From contig NZ_JAEB01000013.1 in assembly GCF_000518685.1 (NCBI RefSeq), positions 20,405 through 84,404 of the forward strand: a stretch of 64,000 bases of DNA, given 5' to 3'. Made by a program: the position numbers and the translations under genes. Positions 45,111 to 54,073 of this stretch are shown here, piece by piece; position 1 is the stretch's first letter, and each line of letters opens with the position of its first letter. The stretch is from Eubacterium xylanophilum ATCC 35991 (GTDB lineage Bacteria; Bacillota; Clostridia; Lachnospirales; Lachnospiraceae). Under the pieces are notes generated by a model that made no database searches, was not told the DNA's origin, and worked only from the letters and a program-made list of their open reading frames with translations.

Positions 45111-46057
45111 GTGTGCTCTTTTAAAAGCAATGCCATGATATGAACAGGTTGCTGGAACTTTCCTTCTTTAATTAGTGAGTGTACCTGATCGACGGAATAT
45201 TTTTCTACTCCGAGAAATTCGGTTTCATCGAGACTTTGCTCCGATGTATGCTTGCAATTTTCTGCAGAAAATATGTATGCATAATTATCAGACAGAGTCG
45301 GCTGAGATGCCACCTTGAGAAGTTGCTTCCACTCCTCGGACTCGTACCCGGTCTCCTCCAAAAGTTCTCTCTTGGCAGCACCAAGTGCATCATCTTCCTT
45401 CTCAATCCCCCCGGCGGGTAGCTCCGTTGTGACCTGGCCAATGCCATGACGAAACTGCTTGACACAGAGCAGCTTCCCCTCTTCATCAGTGGCCACCACA
45501 ACCACGTAATCCTTCTTGGTATAGCTATAAAATGGTCCTTTGATCGTGCCATCCGGGAATCGATAATCCGCCTTTCTAAAATCAATCCACTTATCATTTA
45601 CAATATGCGTTACTTCTTGTTCTTGCCAGGCAAGCATCTCATCCCTAGACGCCTCAAAAAGCTCGCGCAAATTCTCATATCTCTCCTTCTTTTCTTCTCT
45701 TTTAAAATGTTCCGCCCTACTCTGCTTCGCTGTGAGACTATAGTCTAACTTCTCATCTCCGAACTGCTCGCTGGTCAAGTCAAAGACACATCCGTCAACA
45801 ACGTTAAAACAGTGATAATTGCCGCCGGGGCGAAGGACCCCATAAACATCTCCGCCAAAGTAATCCTGAAGGAGAAATGCAGTAATGGCGCACTGGCCGA
45901 CCGTGATATTCTCTGGACTCCAAGAGTCTCTGAGCCTAGGCGTACACGTCTCACGGCTCCATACCCTCGACAATATGTCATAATACTCTCTTGGGTCCAT
46001 GCCACTGGCATCCTTGACATCCGCAGTTTCCCATCCATAAAAGTTATATTTCTTCAT
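45104..46057 (-). CDS. YunG-like domain fused to Nudix hydrolase
   Basis: 317 residues. Residues about 15-115 resemble the YunG family (DYFGGDVYG...NYHCFN, VFDLTSEQFG), proposed from sequence only. Residues about 165-310 are a Nudix hydrolase of the ADP-ribose pyrophosphatase type: the Nudix box begins GGIEKEDD near residue 219 and ends RELLEETGYE, with all key Glu residues. The linker is charged and helical. The ATG at 46057 overlaps the upstream glycosyltransferase stop (TGATG). Substrate likely a nucleoside-diphosphate sugar. Confidence 0.85.
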   Translation of the reverse strand: MKKYNFYGWETADVKDASGMDPREYYDILSRVWSRETCTPRLRDSWSPENITVGQCAITAFLLQDYFGGDVYGVLRPGGNYHCFNVVDGCVFDLTSEQFGDEKLDYSLTAKQSRAEHFKREEKKERYENLRELFEASRDEMLAWQEQEVTHIVNDKWIDFRKADYRFPDGTIKGPFYSYTKKDYVVVVATDEEGKLLCVKQFRHGIGQVTTELPAGGIEKEDDALGAAKRELLEETGYESEEWKQLLKVASQPTLSDNYAYIFSAENCKHTSEQSLDETEFLGVEKYSVDQVHSLIKEGKFQQPVHIMALLLKEHTI

Positions 46058-47247
46058 CACAATTCCTCTCTAATAAAACAATCTATTGCATCAGCGCGAT
46101 GGCTCCACGTGTGTTCTCCCATCGCAAACTCGTATCCTGCTTCACTTATCTCCTCCCACTTATCTCTATTATTTAATATACTTCCGGCTATATCAGGGAG
46201 TTTGTCAAGTTCCCATAATTCGTATTTCATATAGTGTTTTCCCTCGATCATAATCTCATCTAGATATCTCGAGCTATCAGTCAGGCAAACCGCTCCATTG
46301 CACATGGAGTTAAATACTCTATCATGGGCTCCAGCCTTGAACCATGGCATCACATTGAGGGAGATTTTCCCTTGGCTTATCTGCCTGAGACACCCATAGG
46401 AATCAAGTAGGTTGCCCTTCACAAGATTTTCAGGTTTCTTCGTATCCACCTTCTCCCATCCGGTTCCAAAGCAGCACACCTTGAGCCCCGCATCTGCCAG
46501 CGTTTTTACGACTTCTCCTCTAAACCAATGTCTCACGTAGAGATCAATAAATATCATGTTGGGCATCGTATCTTTGATACCATCCTCTGTGACATCTACC
46601 GCATCTCTTCGAATATGCTCCTCTATAGTGGCATCCATGGACTTCCAAGGATGTGCCTTGAAATCATCAATTATATCATAATAGAACCTAGAATACTCTT
46701 CGCCATGTCTGTGAATCGCCTCATTGAATATCTCCGGCGGATTATAATTTCCTGTGAATACGATGTCAAATATTCTCTCATCCCATGTCGGAATATTTTT
46801 CTTAGACTCCCATATGCAGGTCCCTCCAAGGGGCAAAAATGGTCCGCGCCTTATCTCGGGGAAAAAACGTCTCATATATGCCTCGTGTTCCCTGTCGATT
46901 GAAATCTGTATATAATTCTCCGGCAAAAGCGGCTTAAACTTGTGATAATAGAAGGGATGATCCACCACTATATTGATAAACGGGATATGTCTAGCCGTAA
47001 AAAAGGATGTGCCTTCGCTATCCACAAAGCACTCCTCCCCGGAACAACCGTCAAAGTTAAAACTCACTACAACAGTATCGCCCTCCTGGCAAAACCATAT
47101 GAGCTCAGACATGGACTCATATTCCTTGCATAAATCGAAGTAAAACACTTGATATCCCAACTTTTCAAAGCGTTTCCCCATCTGTTCGGAAAAATACGAA
47201 AGCGTCTCTATCCCACGCTTAAACATAACTATCTTTTCTATATTCAT
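46057..47247 (-). CDS. CgeB-like glycosyltransferase family protein
   Basis: 396 residues of the DUF3880/Glyco_trans_1_2 type. The N-terminal half has INIVVDHPFYYHKF, and the C-terminal half has FTGNYNPPEIF, GKISLNVMPWFKAGAHDRVFN and AVCLTDSSRYLDE, typical of GT-B spore-crust or maturation glycosyltransferases. There is no signal or membrane segment. It lies between an anchored wall protein and the YunG-Nudix gene, which could process its sugar-nucleotide donor (inference). AGGA-type ribosome site upstream (GTGGAGAATAACC). Confidence 0.88.
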   Translation of the reverse strand: MNIEKIVMFKRGIETLSYFSEQMGKRFEKLGYQVFYFDLCKEYESMSELIWFCQEGDTVVVSFNFDGCSGEECFVDSEGTSFFTARHIPFINIVVDHPFYYHKFKPLLPENYIQISIDREHEAYMRRFFPEIRRGPFLPLGGTCIWESKKNIPTWDERIFDIVFTGNYNPPEIFNEAIHRHGEEYSRFYYDIIDDFKAHPWKSMDATIEEHIRRDAVDVTEDGIKDTMPNMIFIDLYVRHWFRGEVVKTLADAGLKVCCFGTGWEKVDTKKPENLVKGNLLDSYGCLRQISQGKISLNVMPWFKAGAHDRVFNSMCNGAVCLTDSSRYLDEIMIEGKHYMKYELWELDKLPDIAGSILNNRDKWEEISEAGYEFAMGEHTWSHRADAIDCFIREEL

Positions 47248-47259
47248 GGTTATTCTCCA

Positions 47260-47931
47260 CTATTTGCGGCGCCTACGAACTACCGCAATTAACACACCTG
47301 CAATTCCTACTCCTGCGCCTATTGCTATCAAGTAACTTATCGTCCCATTTTCCCCATTATCAACTGTAACCGGGGAGGGAGTCGTGATAGCTTCTATTGT
47401 CGCTTCCGGTGTTGGCCCATCAGTTGTTCTTGGGGCTTCCTTTTTCTCTGTCCCTTCACTTGACATAGTCTTCTTTGTCGATTTCTTGTCATCTACCGGC
47501 GTCATGGTTTCTGATTTTACATTCGCCTTTTTGGGTGTCTCCGATGGGGCAGCTGTCTCCGATGGGGCAACTGTCTCTGGTGGGGTGGCTGTCTCCCTTA
47601 CTTTTTTCTTCTTTGATTTGGCTTTAGTATGCTTTTTTTCCCCCTTCTCTTCTGTATGGCTTGACTGAAGCCCCAGTCTTGCCTCTTCAGAAGCGCTGAG
47701 CTTCAACTTGCCACTCAGATAATCAGAGTAAGCCTGAGAAGCACCCGCTCTTGTCGGTGAATACCCGTGGGCGGACAACCATGCCTTGGCCTGAGCCTTC
47801 TGGGACTCTGTATACTCTTCAGCTTGGACCACTCCCTCAGTTTCAAAAAGCGGAACATTTATCTGAGATAAGGGGATTCTCAAAATAAAAAAGGCAACAA
47901 AAAGTGCAACTGCCAATCCTCTGTATTTCAT
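47260..47931 (-). CDS. Exported, C-terminally anchored protein of unknown function
   Basis: 223 residues: an N-terminal signal or anchor (residues 5-20), a short helical module (residues 40-90, AQAKAWLSAHGYSPTR...AYSDYLSG), a low-complexity Lys/Thr/Pro/Glu linker with APSETAAPSET repeats, and a C-terminal membrane segment followed by RRRRK. The tail looks like a sortase-substrate end, but I see no LPXTG before it. AGAGGTAGT precedes the ATG. A roughly 235-base leader with a terminator-like hairpin precedes it. No function recognised. Confidence 0.8.
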   Translation of the reverse strand: MKYRGLAVALFVAFFILRIPLSQINVPLFETEGVVQAEEYTESQKAQAKAWLSAHGYSPTRAGASQAYSDYLSGKLKLSASEEARLGLQSSHTEEKGEKKHTKAKSKKKKVRETATPPETVAPSETAAPSETPKKANVKSETMTPVDDKKSTKKTMSSEGTEKKEAPRTTDGPTPEATIEAITTPSPVTVDNGENGTISYLIAIGAGVGIAGVLIAVVRRRRK

Positions 47932-47970
47932 ACTACCTCTCCAATTCCTTGTGTTTTCAATATGAGCGCA

Positions 47971-48010
47971 GAAAAAACCTGAACCTACATGAACATGTAG
48001 CCTCAGGTTT
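47971..48010 (-). terminator. Intrinsic terminator in the leader of the 47260 gene
   Basis: Minus strand: CCTGAGGCTACAT / ATGTAGGTTCAGG pairing around a TTC-type loop, followed by TTTTTT. It ends 40 bases before the ATG and lies after the promoter at 48173-48201, so it sits inside the mRNA leader, where attenuation is possible. Confidence 0.75.
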
Positions 48011-48201
48011 TGGAAGGAAATAATCTTAAAAAATTTTTTTATTCAAGCAACAAGTGATTGCCTGTAATCCCGTTTCATACTTTCTAAGATGAAATATGAT
48101 TATTTTCAAAACAATCAAATTTATGTTCCTAGTGGTTCTGCATCCACAAATTCTGTTCAAATTGATATAATTATTGTACCAATTTTATGTCTATTTGTCA
48201 A
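47972..48201 (-). promoter_or_regulatory. Promoter and long 5' leader of the 47260 gene, candidate cis-regulatory RNA
   Basis: Promoter TTGACA (48201-48196), 17-base spacer, TACAAT (48178-48173). The leader runs about 235 bases to the ATG and contains several small possible stems (for example GGATTACAGGCAATC) and a terminator. I could not match it to c-di-GMP, fluoride, guanidine, preQ1 or T-box patterns I know. Together with 48202-48294 this is the whole gene-free stretch from 47932. Confidence 0.5.
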
Positions 48202-48240
48202 GCAGAAAAAATCATCGACATATTGTGACAATCATCCATA

Positions 48241-48283
48241 AAAAAACAGCATTTCCATCCATATTTTGGGGCCTAAACATGCT
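48241..48283 (-). terminator. Terminator of the exonuclease gene
   Basis: Minus strand: AGCATGTTT and AAATGCT pair with one bulge around a 20-base loop, followed by a T-run. Moderate quality. Confidence 0.5.
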
Positions 48284-48294
48284 CATCCTTTTCT

Positions 48295-48768
48295 CTAAAT
48301 CCTAGCTATCTCGTACTCCTCGATTTCAAGTCCGAGCATCTCCATTATTTTTAGCTCATCCAGCGCATCGCGGAGAGCATTGTGAGACTCATGCTCATCT
48401 GATATCTTGGGATTGTGCTGCTTGTAGGCGGCAACCCTCATAATATCATACCACTTGAACTTCCCGAATTCCGGGAGATGATTCTTGTCAAACGGTGCAT
48501 TGTAGGCAAAGAAAGAATCCACATCATTGAAAACAAGCCATTTATATATAGCCTCGATAGCCTCTCGCCTTGAGCAGATAACATTCATGCCCTTAGGCTT
48601 GACCTCTAATCGGTCTCCAAACATCCCACCTGCCTTGTAACAGGGATCAATGATAAAGTACTTTGAATCCTTTAATTCATAGTCATAATCATCCGCCAAG
48701 GCAATTCCTATTGACATCACCTCGTCATCCCAATTTGTCTCTGTATCTATAATTGCAATTTTACCCAC
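48295..48768 (-). CDS. DEDDh 3'-5' exonuclease (DnaQ-like)
   Basis: 157 residues. Exo I motif IIDTETNWDDEV (D and E), Exo II AYNAPFDKNHL (D), and Exo III HNALRDALDEL (H and D) give the DEDDh set. The start is GTG with AGAGGAG upstream. It follows the YhaO/YhaN-like pair in the same direction. Small stand-alone members trim DNA or RNA ends; the substrate is unknown. Confidence 0.9.
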   Translation of the reverse strand: MGKIAIIDTETNWDDEVMSIGIALADDYDYELKDSKYFIIDPCYKAGGMFGDRLEVKPKGMNVICSRREAIEAIYKWLVFNDVDSFFAYNAPFDKNHLPEFGKFKWYDIMRVAAYKQHNPKISDEHESHNALRDALDELKIMEMLGLEIEEYEIARI

Positions 48769-48824
48769 TGTAATAACTCCTCTCTTGATAATTTCTGATT
48801 GAAATAATTATACTATTATCATGT

Positions 48825-51059
48825 TTATTTTACATTACTTCTTGCGCTACTACATGTAAAATATAATATTTGATATTTATTTTCCAAATATTCGATTAGT
48901 CGATTCGCCTTAGATAGCTTCTCATCGTCAAATAGCGCAAAAGGATCATCAAGAATAAGCACCGGCGCCTCATTCTCATACATTACATCTACAAGCGAAA
49001 AACGAAGGCAAATATTCATCAGATCTCTCGTTCCATCGCTTAGATTTTCCACCTGCCGCTGCTGTCCGAGCATATCCACCCCTAACTTGATATTGGCGTC
49101 CAGGTGAAATCTTCCATCCTCTCGCCCGGTAAGCACCTTATAGTACTCCAAAAAACGCTCTAAAATAGGCCCGGAATACCTGGCAGTAATCTTCTCTTTG
49201 GCCTGTGTCATCTTCTCTCTGGCAAGAGAAATATATGAGAATTTAGCTTCTTCTTCCAGCTGCTCTTCTCTGAGTTGCTGCAAAATCACCTTGTTCTCCT
49301 CAAACTCGTCTGCTCGCTCCTGTAGTTCATCCAACCTTCTATTGTAATCAAGAATATTATTTCTGCATGCTGTCACTTCATCGACAGTCTGATTTAATTC
49401 TTCCGAGATAACATCAAAGCTTGGAAGATTAGATATCTCAAGCCCATTCCCGACATCGAAGGATTCGTATTTATTCTTTGCCACTTCATAATTATTCCTG
49501 GCATTGCGATAATTAATTATATTATCTCTTATTCCATGGAGCTGTGCCTTTATGTTAGCCTCCGGCTCTAATCCCAGCTCAGACAGAAAGAGAATAATCT
49601 CATCTTGCAAGGCATGGCATGCCCTTGCATACTCATTATGTTTTCGTCCTCTATTATACAGTTCCTGCAATCTATCACTTTTTTCTTTTAGAGAATATAG
49701 ATCATCCCGAAGACTGGCTTCATCCGACTCAATGCCATACTTGGCGAGATACCTTGTCAAGTCACGGAACATTTTATCAGTTTCATGTGAATCCTCCTCC
49801 ACTTGTTCCTGATCTGACCTTCTACCACTCAGAGCGCCAATAATTATAAATATTATTCCGGCGACAATCGCGATAATTCCCGGTAGCATATCCGCGAATG
49901 TCAACGCTATCCCCATTATAGCAAGAACAACTCCTATAATCAACACCGGCGAGAGACTTTTCTTTCCCACGCTCTGCTGTCCTCTCATGTTAGCCATCTG
50001 ACGCCTCGTCAACTCATCATACTTCCTTGCAACTTCAAGTTTTTGGCTTAACTCCTCACTTTTCGGGAGCCCCTCTGGAAAATCTTCTCCAAGCTTTACA
50101 AACTCCCTCTTGTCATCTTCTGTCCAAGGATAGGACTGCTGCAGGGCACGGTACTCGGACATTTTCTCCGCATTCTTTATCTGCTTATTCAAGGCATCCT
50201 CATCCGGAACCCCCTGGGGAAACACCGCACAGACGCCTTCATACTCCTTGCAGCGGCCCTCCATTTCCTGTCTCAGATGCTCTCTCTCTTCCACCTTTGA
50301 CAGGGCAACTTGATTATCTCCCACTTGCTTCTGAAGTAGATTAAGCTCATTCTGTCTTTTCTTAATCTGGGCAATTTTCTTCTCTTCACCCTCGATCAAT
50401 TCGCAAATCCTATCAATTGTTTCCGGAATATCTTCCCCTTCTCTGACTAATCGTTCGTACTTTGTTATCTCTTCTTTTCTCCTATTTATTGACCCTGTCT
50501 TTCTCCCCGGTGCCAGAGAATTCAAGATATCATTAAACCTTTTATCAGCTTCTTCATAGCTATTAATGTCATTGGTATCATCAGTGAGATTTCCAATCTT
50601 GGCATTAATATCTCCCGTTGCCTCAGTGCGAGAATCACTTTGCCCAATAAAAATAGTCCGCTCAAAGGACTCCTTATTGATTTTAAATATTTCTTCACCT
50701 ATATTACTTGTATAATCTTTTGAAATAAGATTTGTATTACAATCTCTTAATTCAAATATATCTTCTTTATTTGTTTTGCCAAAATTTCTATTGATTTGAT
50801 ACTTATTCCCATGAATTTCAAATACAATTTGTCCACCATAAACTCCACCCTGCCAAGGTCTAAATCGTTCCCGTTCATTGACCAAACCTTTTCTTTTACG
50901 CTCTCCTGAAAAGCCATAAAACATAGCTCTTATAAATGCGGCAAGTGTTGTTTTTCCCCACCCATTTTCCTCGTATATCACATTTGCTCCGGTTGTAAAA
51001 TCCATGCTAAAATCACTTAGTTTTCCAAAGTTTTCAACATGGCAAGATATTAATCTCAT
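48825..51059 (-). CDS. SbcC/YhaN-like ATPase
   Basis: 744 residues with an N-terminal P-loop (YEENGWGKTTLA, near residue 35), long coiled coils, two hydrophobic segments (about 370-410), further coiled coil, and a C-terminal Walker B (VLILDDPFALFD) with the signature-like VENLSDGTRDLM. This is the YhaN layout: an SMC-like ATPase with a membrane hairpin in the coil. The ATG at 51059 overlaps the nuclease gene's stop (TGATG) with GGAGG 7 bases upstream. With its partner it should form an SbcCD-like end-processing complex. Confidence 0.9.
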   Translation of the reverse strand: MRLISCHVENFGKLSDFSMDFTTGANVIYEENGWGKTTLAAFIRAMFYGFSGERKRKGLVNERERFRPWQGGVYGGQIVFEIHGNKYQINRNFGKTNKEDIFELRDCNTNLISKDYTSNIGEEIFKINKESFERTIFIGQSDSRTEATGDINAKIGNLTDDTNDINSYEEADKRFNDILNSLAPGRKTGSINRRKEEITKYERLVREGEDIPETIDRICELIEGEEKKIAQIKKRQNELNLLQKQVGDNQVALSKVEEREHLRQEMEGRCKEYEGVCAVFPQGVPDEDALNKQIKNAEKMSEYRALQQSYPWTEDDKREFVKLGEDFPEGLPKSEELSQKLEVARKYDELTRRQMANMRGQQSVGKKSLSPVLIIGVVLAIMGIALTFADMLPGIIAIVAGIIFIIIGALSGRRSDQEQVEEDSHETDKMFRDLTRYLAKYGIESDEASLRDDLYSLKEKSDRLQELYNRGRKHNEYARACHALQDEIILFLSELGLEPEANIKAQLHGIRDNIINYRNARNNYEVAKNKYESFDVGNGLEISNLPSFDVISEELNQTVDEVTACRNNILDYNRRLDELQERADEFEENKVILQQLREEQLEEEAKFSYISLAREKMTQAKEKITARYSGPILERFLEYYKVLTGREDGRFHLDANIKLGVDMLGQQRQVENLSDGTRDLMNICLRFSLVDVMYENEAPVLILDDPFALFDDEKLSKANRLIEYLENKYQILYFTCSSARSNVK

Positions 51060-52159
51060 CACATAACCTCCTCTCCGGCAAGAACTTGCAATCCATATCT
51101 GATAACAACTCTCTTATCCTCTTCTGAAATATTGTCATCCTCTAGCACACTTCTCACAAATTCTCCCTTTAAGGATTCGTCAAATCTATAATCATCAGCA
51201 CTAATGCTAATAGTTGTTTCATCCTTGACTTTTACATAATAAAAATCATCTTCAAAATTCTTCTCAATATAATCCAAATTCTTCTCGCACTCTACATCAA
51301 CCGCACCCTCTAGCACTATTTTAACTAAATCAGATGCCTTACATTCGCAGTGTCTGACACTCGATCTTGCCCTCTCTATCATTTCCCAAGAATTATTACA
51401 TCCCGTGACGTCTACGCCTACTTCATATAATCTTCTCGTGGCAAAGTCGGCAAATTCTGTTGAATACTGCATTGTATTCTCATCAATATCCAGCACCACA
51501 AATCCATGGGGACCGCACTCATCGAATCCTCTTCCCTCGAGGCACCCAGGATAACAATACTTCGCTCTTGGATCAAGCTCCTGAATCTTAGGTTTGTGAA
51601 CATGACCCAGTGCGAGATAATCAATCCCCTTATTGCGAAGTTCTCTCAGATTAATTACCTCTGTCTTATCTCCCAAATCGCTCTCTGCTTCTTGGCCATG
51701 AAGCATAACAATATTAAACTTTGAGGCATCTAATACAAGTGAATTATAGATTTTGGAAGAATTCTCACGGCTTAATTCAATCCCTGAAATCACAACTCTC
51801 CCATCTAACTCCTCATACTCTCTCCACTCTTCATCAAACATATATAGATTCTCAGGCAGACTCTCTATCCCCGCCAAGAAATTATCATTATCGTGGTTTC
51901 CCTTAAGATAATAGAAATTGATATCTTTGTAATTTTCAAATATTCGAAGCACTTCATTTCGGGTTGTTGCCGATATATTCTTCGTGTCAAACATATCTCC
52001 GGCAATCAATATAACGCCTATCCCACAGTCAGAAGCATAATCAACCATCCTCTTAAAAGTATTCAATAGTTCCAGTCTTCTTTCTTTGGCTTTATCTCTG
52101 TCCAAGTTTGAATTCATCTTAGAATCCAAGTGCAAATCTGCACAGTGCAATATCTTCAT
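51059..52159 (-). CDS. SbcD/YhaO-like metallophosphoesterase
   Basis: 366 residues. The calcineurin-like metal motifs are all present: CADLHLDSK, IAGDMFDTKN, LKGNHDNDN, MLHGQEAE and GHVHKP. The C-terminal portion is the acidic partner-binding domain. It is the nuclease subunit of an SbcCD/Mre11-Rad50-like pair, with the YhaN-like ATPase overlapping downstream. Confidence 0.93.
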   Translation of the reverse strand: MKILHCADLHLDSKMNSNLDRDKAKERRLELLNTFKRMVDYASDCGIGVILIAGDMFDTKNISATTRNEVLRIFENYKDINFYYLKGNHDNDNFLAGIESLPENLYMFDEEWREYEELDGRVVISGIELSRENSSKIYNSLVLDASKFNIVMLHGQEAESDLGDKTEVINLRELRNKGIDYLALGHVHKPKIQELDPRAKYCYPGCLEGRGFDECGPHGFVVLDIDENTMQYSTEFADFATRRLYEVGVDVTGCNNSWEMIERARSSVRHCECKASDLVKIVLEGAVDVECEKNLDYIEKNFEDDFYYVKVKDETTISISADDYRFDESLKGEFVRSVLEDDNISEEDKRVVIRYGLQVLAGEEVM

Positions 52160-52220
52160 TTGTTGTCCCCTTTCTTGCTATTAATATATTGTTCTCGCGG
52201 ATGATTTCTGGCATTTACAA

Positions 52221-54020
52221 TCACCCTGCCAGTGGAATTGTTACAGATACCACATTAAGATGATATGCATAACTGTATCTGATATCCGAGGCTATCTTCT
52301 GAGCCATGACAATACCTATCTTCGAATATTCATCCTCTCTCTCGTTTATTTCAACAAGAAGAGGATCATATGGCTCATCATAGTTTCTCAATATAATTTC
52401 AATCTTATCATCATCTTTAAATGCTTTTATATCCATATAAGATTTATCATTTATATCACCATTCTTCTTCCTATATGCAATATAGTCCGCAGCAATTTCT
52501 TCCATGCAAAGAGCACTTATATATGCTATTTTGGTGGAAGAATTGTGCTCATTAAAGTACTTCTGCAATTTTACTGATACAAACGACACGCTCTCCGACT
52601 CTATCGGAATGCTAATCTCTAATGCCGTATCGAGATTAGCATATTTCTTTAAAGCCAACAACCTCTGCAGTGGAACAATAGGCTTTTTATTTATAATTGC
52701 AAAAATAGTATAGTACACAATAAAGAATGGAATAAATGAAAAACTGATAGCAATCCATATTCCTGTTACCCCTATCACTCTAGTAAGTACGGCTACAAAT
52801 ATCGGATATAAAATACTGTCAGGAATTACCGATACCACCAGCGATAACATCAGATGGTTTGTCGATTCATATACTGAATTAAATGCAAACGGCACAACAA
52901 GAACCATCGTACTTATAGCCACCAGTGTAAGTCCGATGTGCGCATCCACATTTCCCGCTAACTTGTAAAAACTCAGAATCGGATATTGAAGTGCTATGAG
53001 CAATGCTGCAACGCCTGCACCAAATATCACACCCCACTTAATTGTGGTTTTAAATGTTCTGCAAATCCCCGCATTATCACGCTCGCCATGAAGAATACCG
53101 ATAAGCGGTTCACTGGCATATAGCCCACCACGTCCTACCGGTTTTGCTATTGTATTGATAGTTTTTATCATGGCAAATAGCGCCAATACGGCAGTTCCAT
53201 CCGCAAACACAGACAGAATTATATTATTTATAACAGAACTACATGCGCTGTCAAGAACAGTGTCTATTGATGCCGGCACTCCCCTTCTCAGACAATCAAG
53301 TCCATCTATTATATTTCTTTTATTAAGTGCATAAATCCGAAATTTCACACTAATACGTCTTCGCTTCATCATCACAAACGCGAGGACCATTTGCGCAAAT
53401 GCACCGGCAGCCGATCCAATTCCCAATCCGGCAATCTTGTAATTGTCAGCGAGAAATAGAATAGCCACTATGGAAACCACAACATTTACTGTAATATTAG
53501 TGATGCTACTGAACATGCGATCGGTCTGATATCCAAATGTAGCACTCACAAGTTGGAACACGGATCCCACCGCAAAAAAGATAACCATCAAAGAAGCCGT
53601 TCGCACATATAGATTTCCAAGCGCTGCTGCCTCAGCCGTTGCCTTTGCTCCACCACCAATAATTACTACGATATTGGTTCCAAAAAGACACAGTGCGAGA
53701 AAGATAAGATCTATAATAATAGTCAGGCTAAGCGTAATGGAAAATATTCTGTTATAACTGTCCACATCGCTCTTTCCCAAGCATTGGATAAGTTTCAAAT
53801 ACCCTCCCTGCAAAACCATAGACGTTACAGCTAACATCATACCTATACCTGGTAATCCCATAGCACATGCAGCCACTGCATCTTTCCCCAAAAAGTGTCC
53901 GGCAAGAATCGTATCAACCAAAAATGTCATAGATTGCACAAGAGCATAAATCATACATGATGGCATAAAATTCCTTACCATTTTAGTAGACATAACATCT
54001 GATTTTAAACTTCTATTCAT
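52221..54020 (-). CDS. MATE-family transporter fused to a GHKL (HATPase) domain
   Basis: 599 residues. Residues about 15-445 are a MATE transporter with 12 helices (FLVDTILAGHFLGKDAVAA is the family start). Residues about 460-599 resemble the anti-sigma/HATPase_c_2 fold: CMEEIAADYIAY at the N-box (the usual Asn is replaced), LRNYDEPYDPL, and KIGIVMAQKIASDI near the G-boxes. ATP binding may be weak. A transporter gated by a kinase-like domain is an inference. GAGGG precedes the ATG. Confidence 0.85.
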   Translation of the reverse strand: MNRSLKSDVMSTKMVRNFMPSCMIYALVQSMTFLVDTILAGHFLGKDAVAACAMGLPGIGMMLAVTSMVLQGGYLKLIQCLGKSDVDSYNRIFSITLSLTIIIDLIFLALCLFGTNIVVIIGGGAKATAEAAALGNLYVRTASLMVIFFAVGSVFQLVSATFGYQTDRMFSSITNITVNVVVSIVAILFLADNYKIAGLGIGSAAGAFAQMVLAFVMMKRRRISVKFRIYALNKRNIIDGLDCLRRGVPASIDTVLDSACSSVINNIILSVFADGTAVLALFAMIKTINTIAKPVGRGGLYASEPLIGILHGERDNAGICRTFKTTIKWGVIFGAGVAALLIALQYPILSFYKLAGNVDAHIGLTLVAISTMVLVVPFAFNSVYESTNHLMLSLVVSVIPDSILYPIFVAVLTRVIGVTGIWIAISFSFIPFFIVYYTIFAIINKKPIVPLQRLLALKKYANLDTALEISIPIESESVSFVSVKLQKYFNEHNSSTKIAYISALCMEEIAADYIAYRKKNGDINDKSYMDIKAFKDDDKIEIILRNYDEPYDPLLVEINEREDEYSKIGIVMAQKIASDIRYSYAYHLNVVSVTIPLAG

Positions 54021-54073
54021 ATTAATCCCTCATACTTTCTTCTAAGTGTTCTATAACGGTGTGGTGCCGTATT

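Noticed and set aside
47260..47931. Sortase-anchored (LPXTG) protein
   Set aside because: There is a C-terminal membrane segment and basic tail, but no LPXTG-like motif is visible before it.
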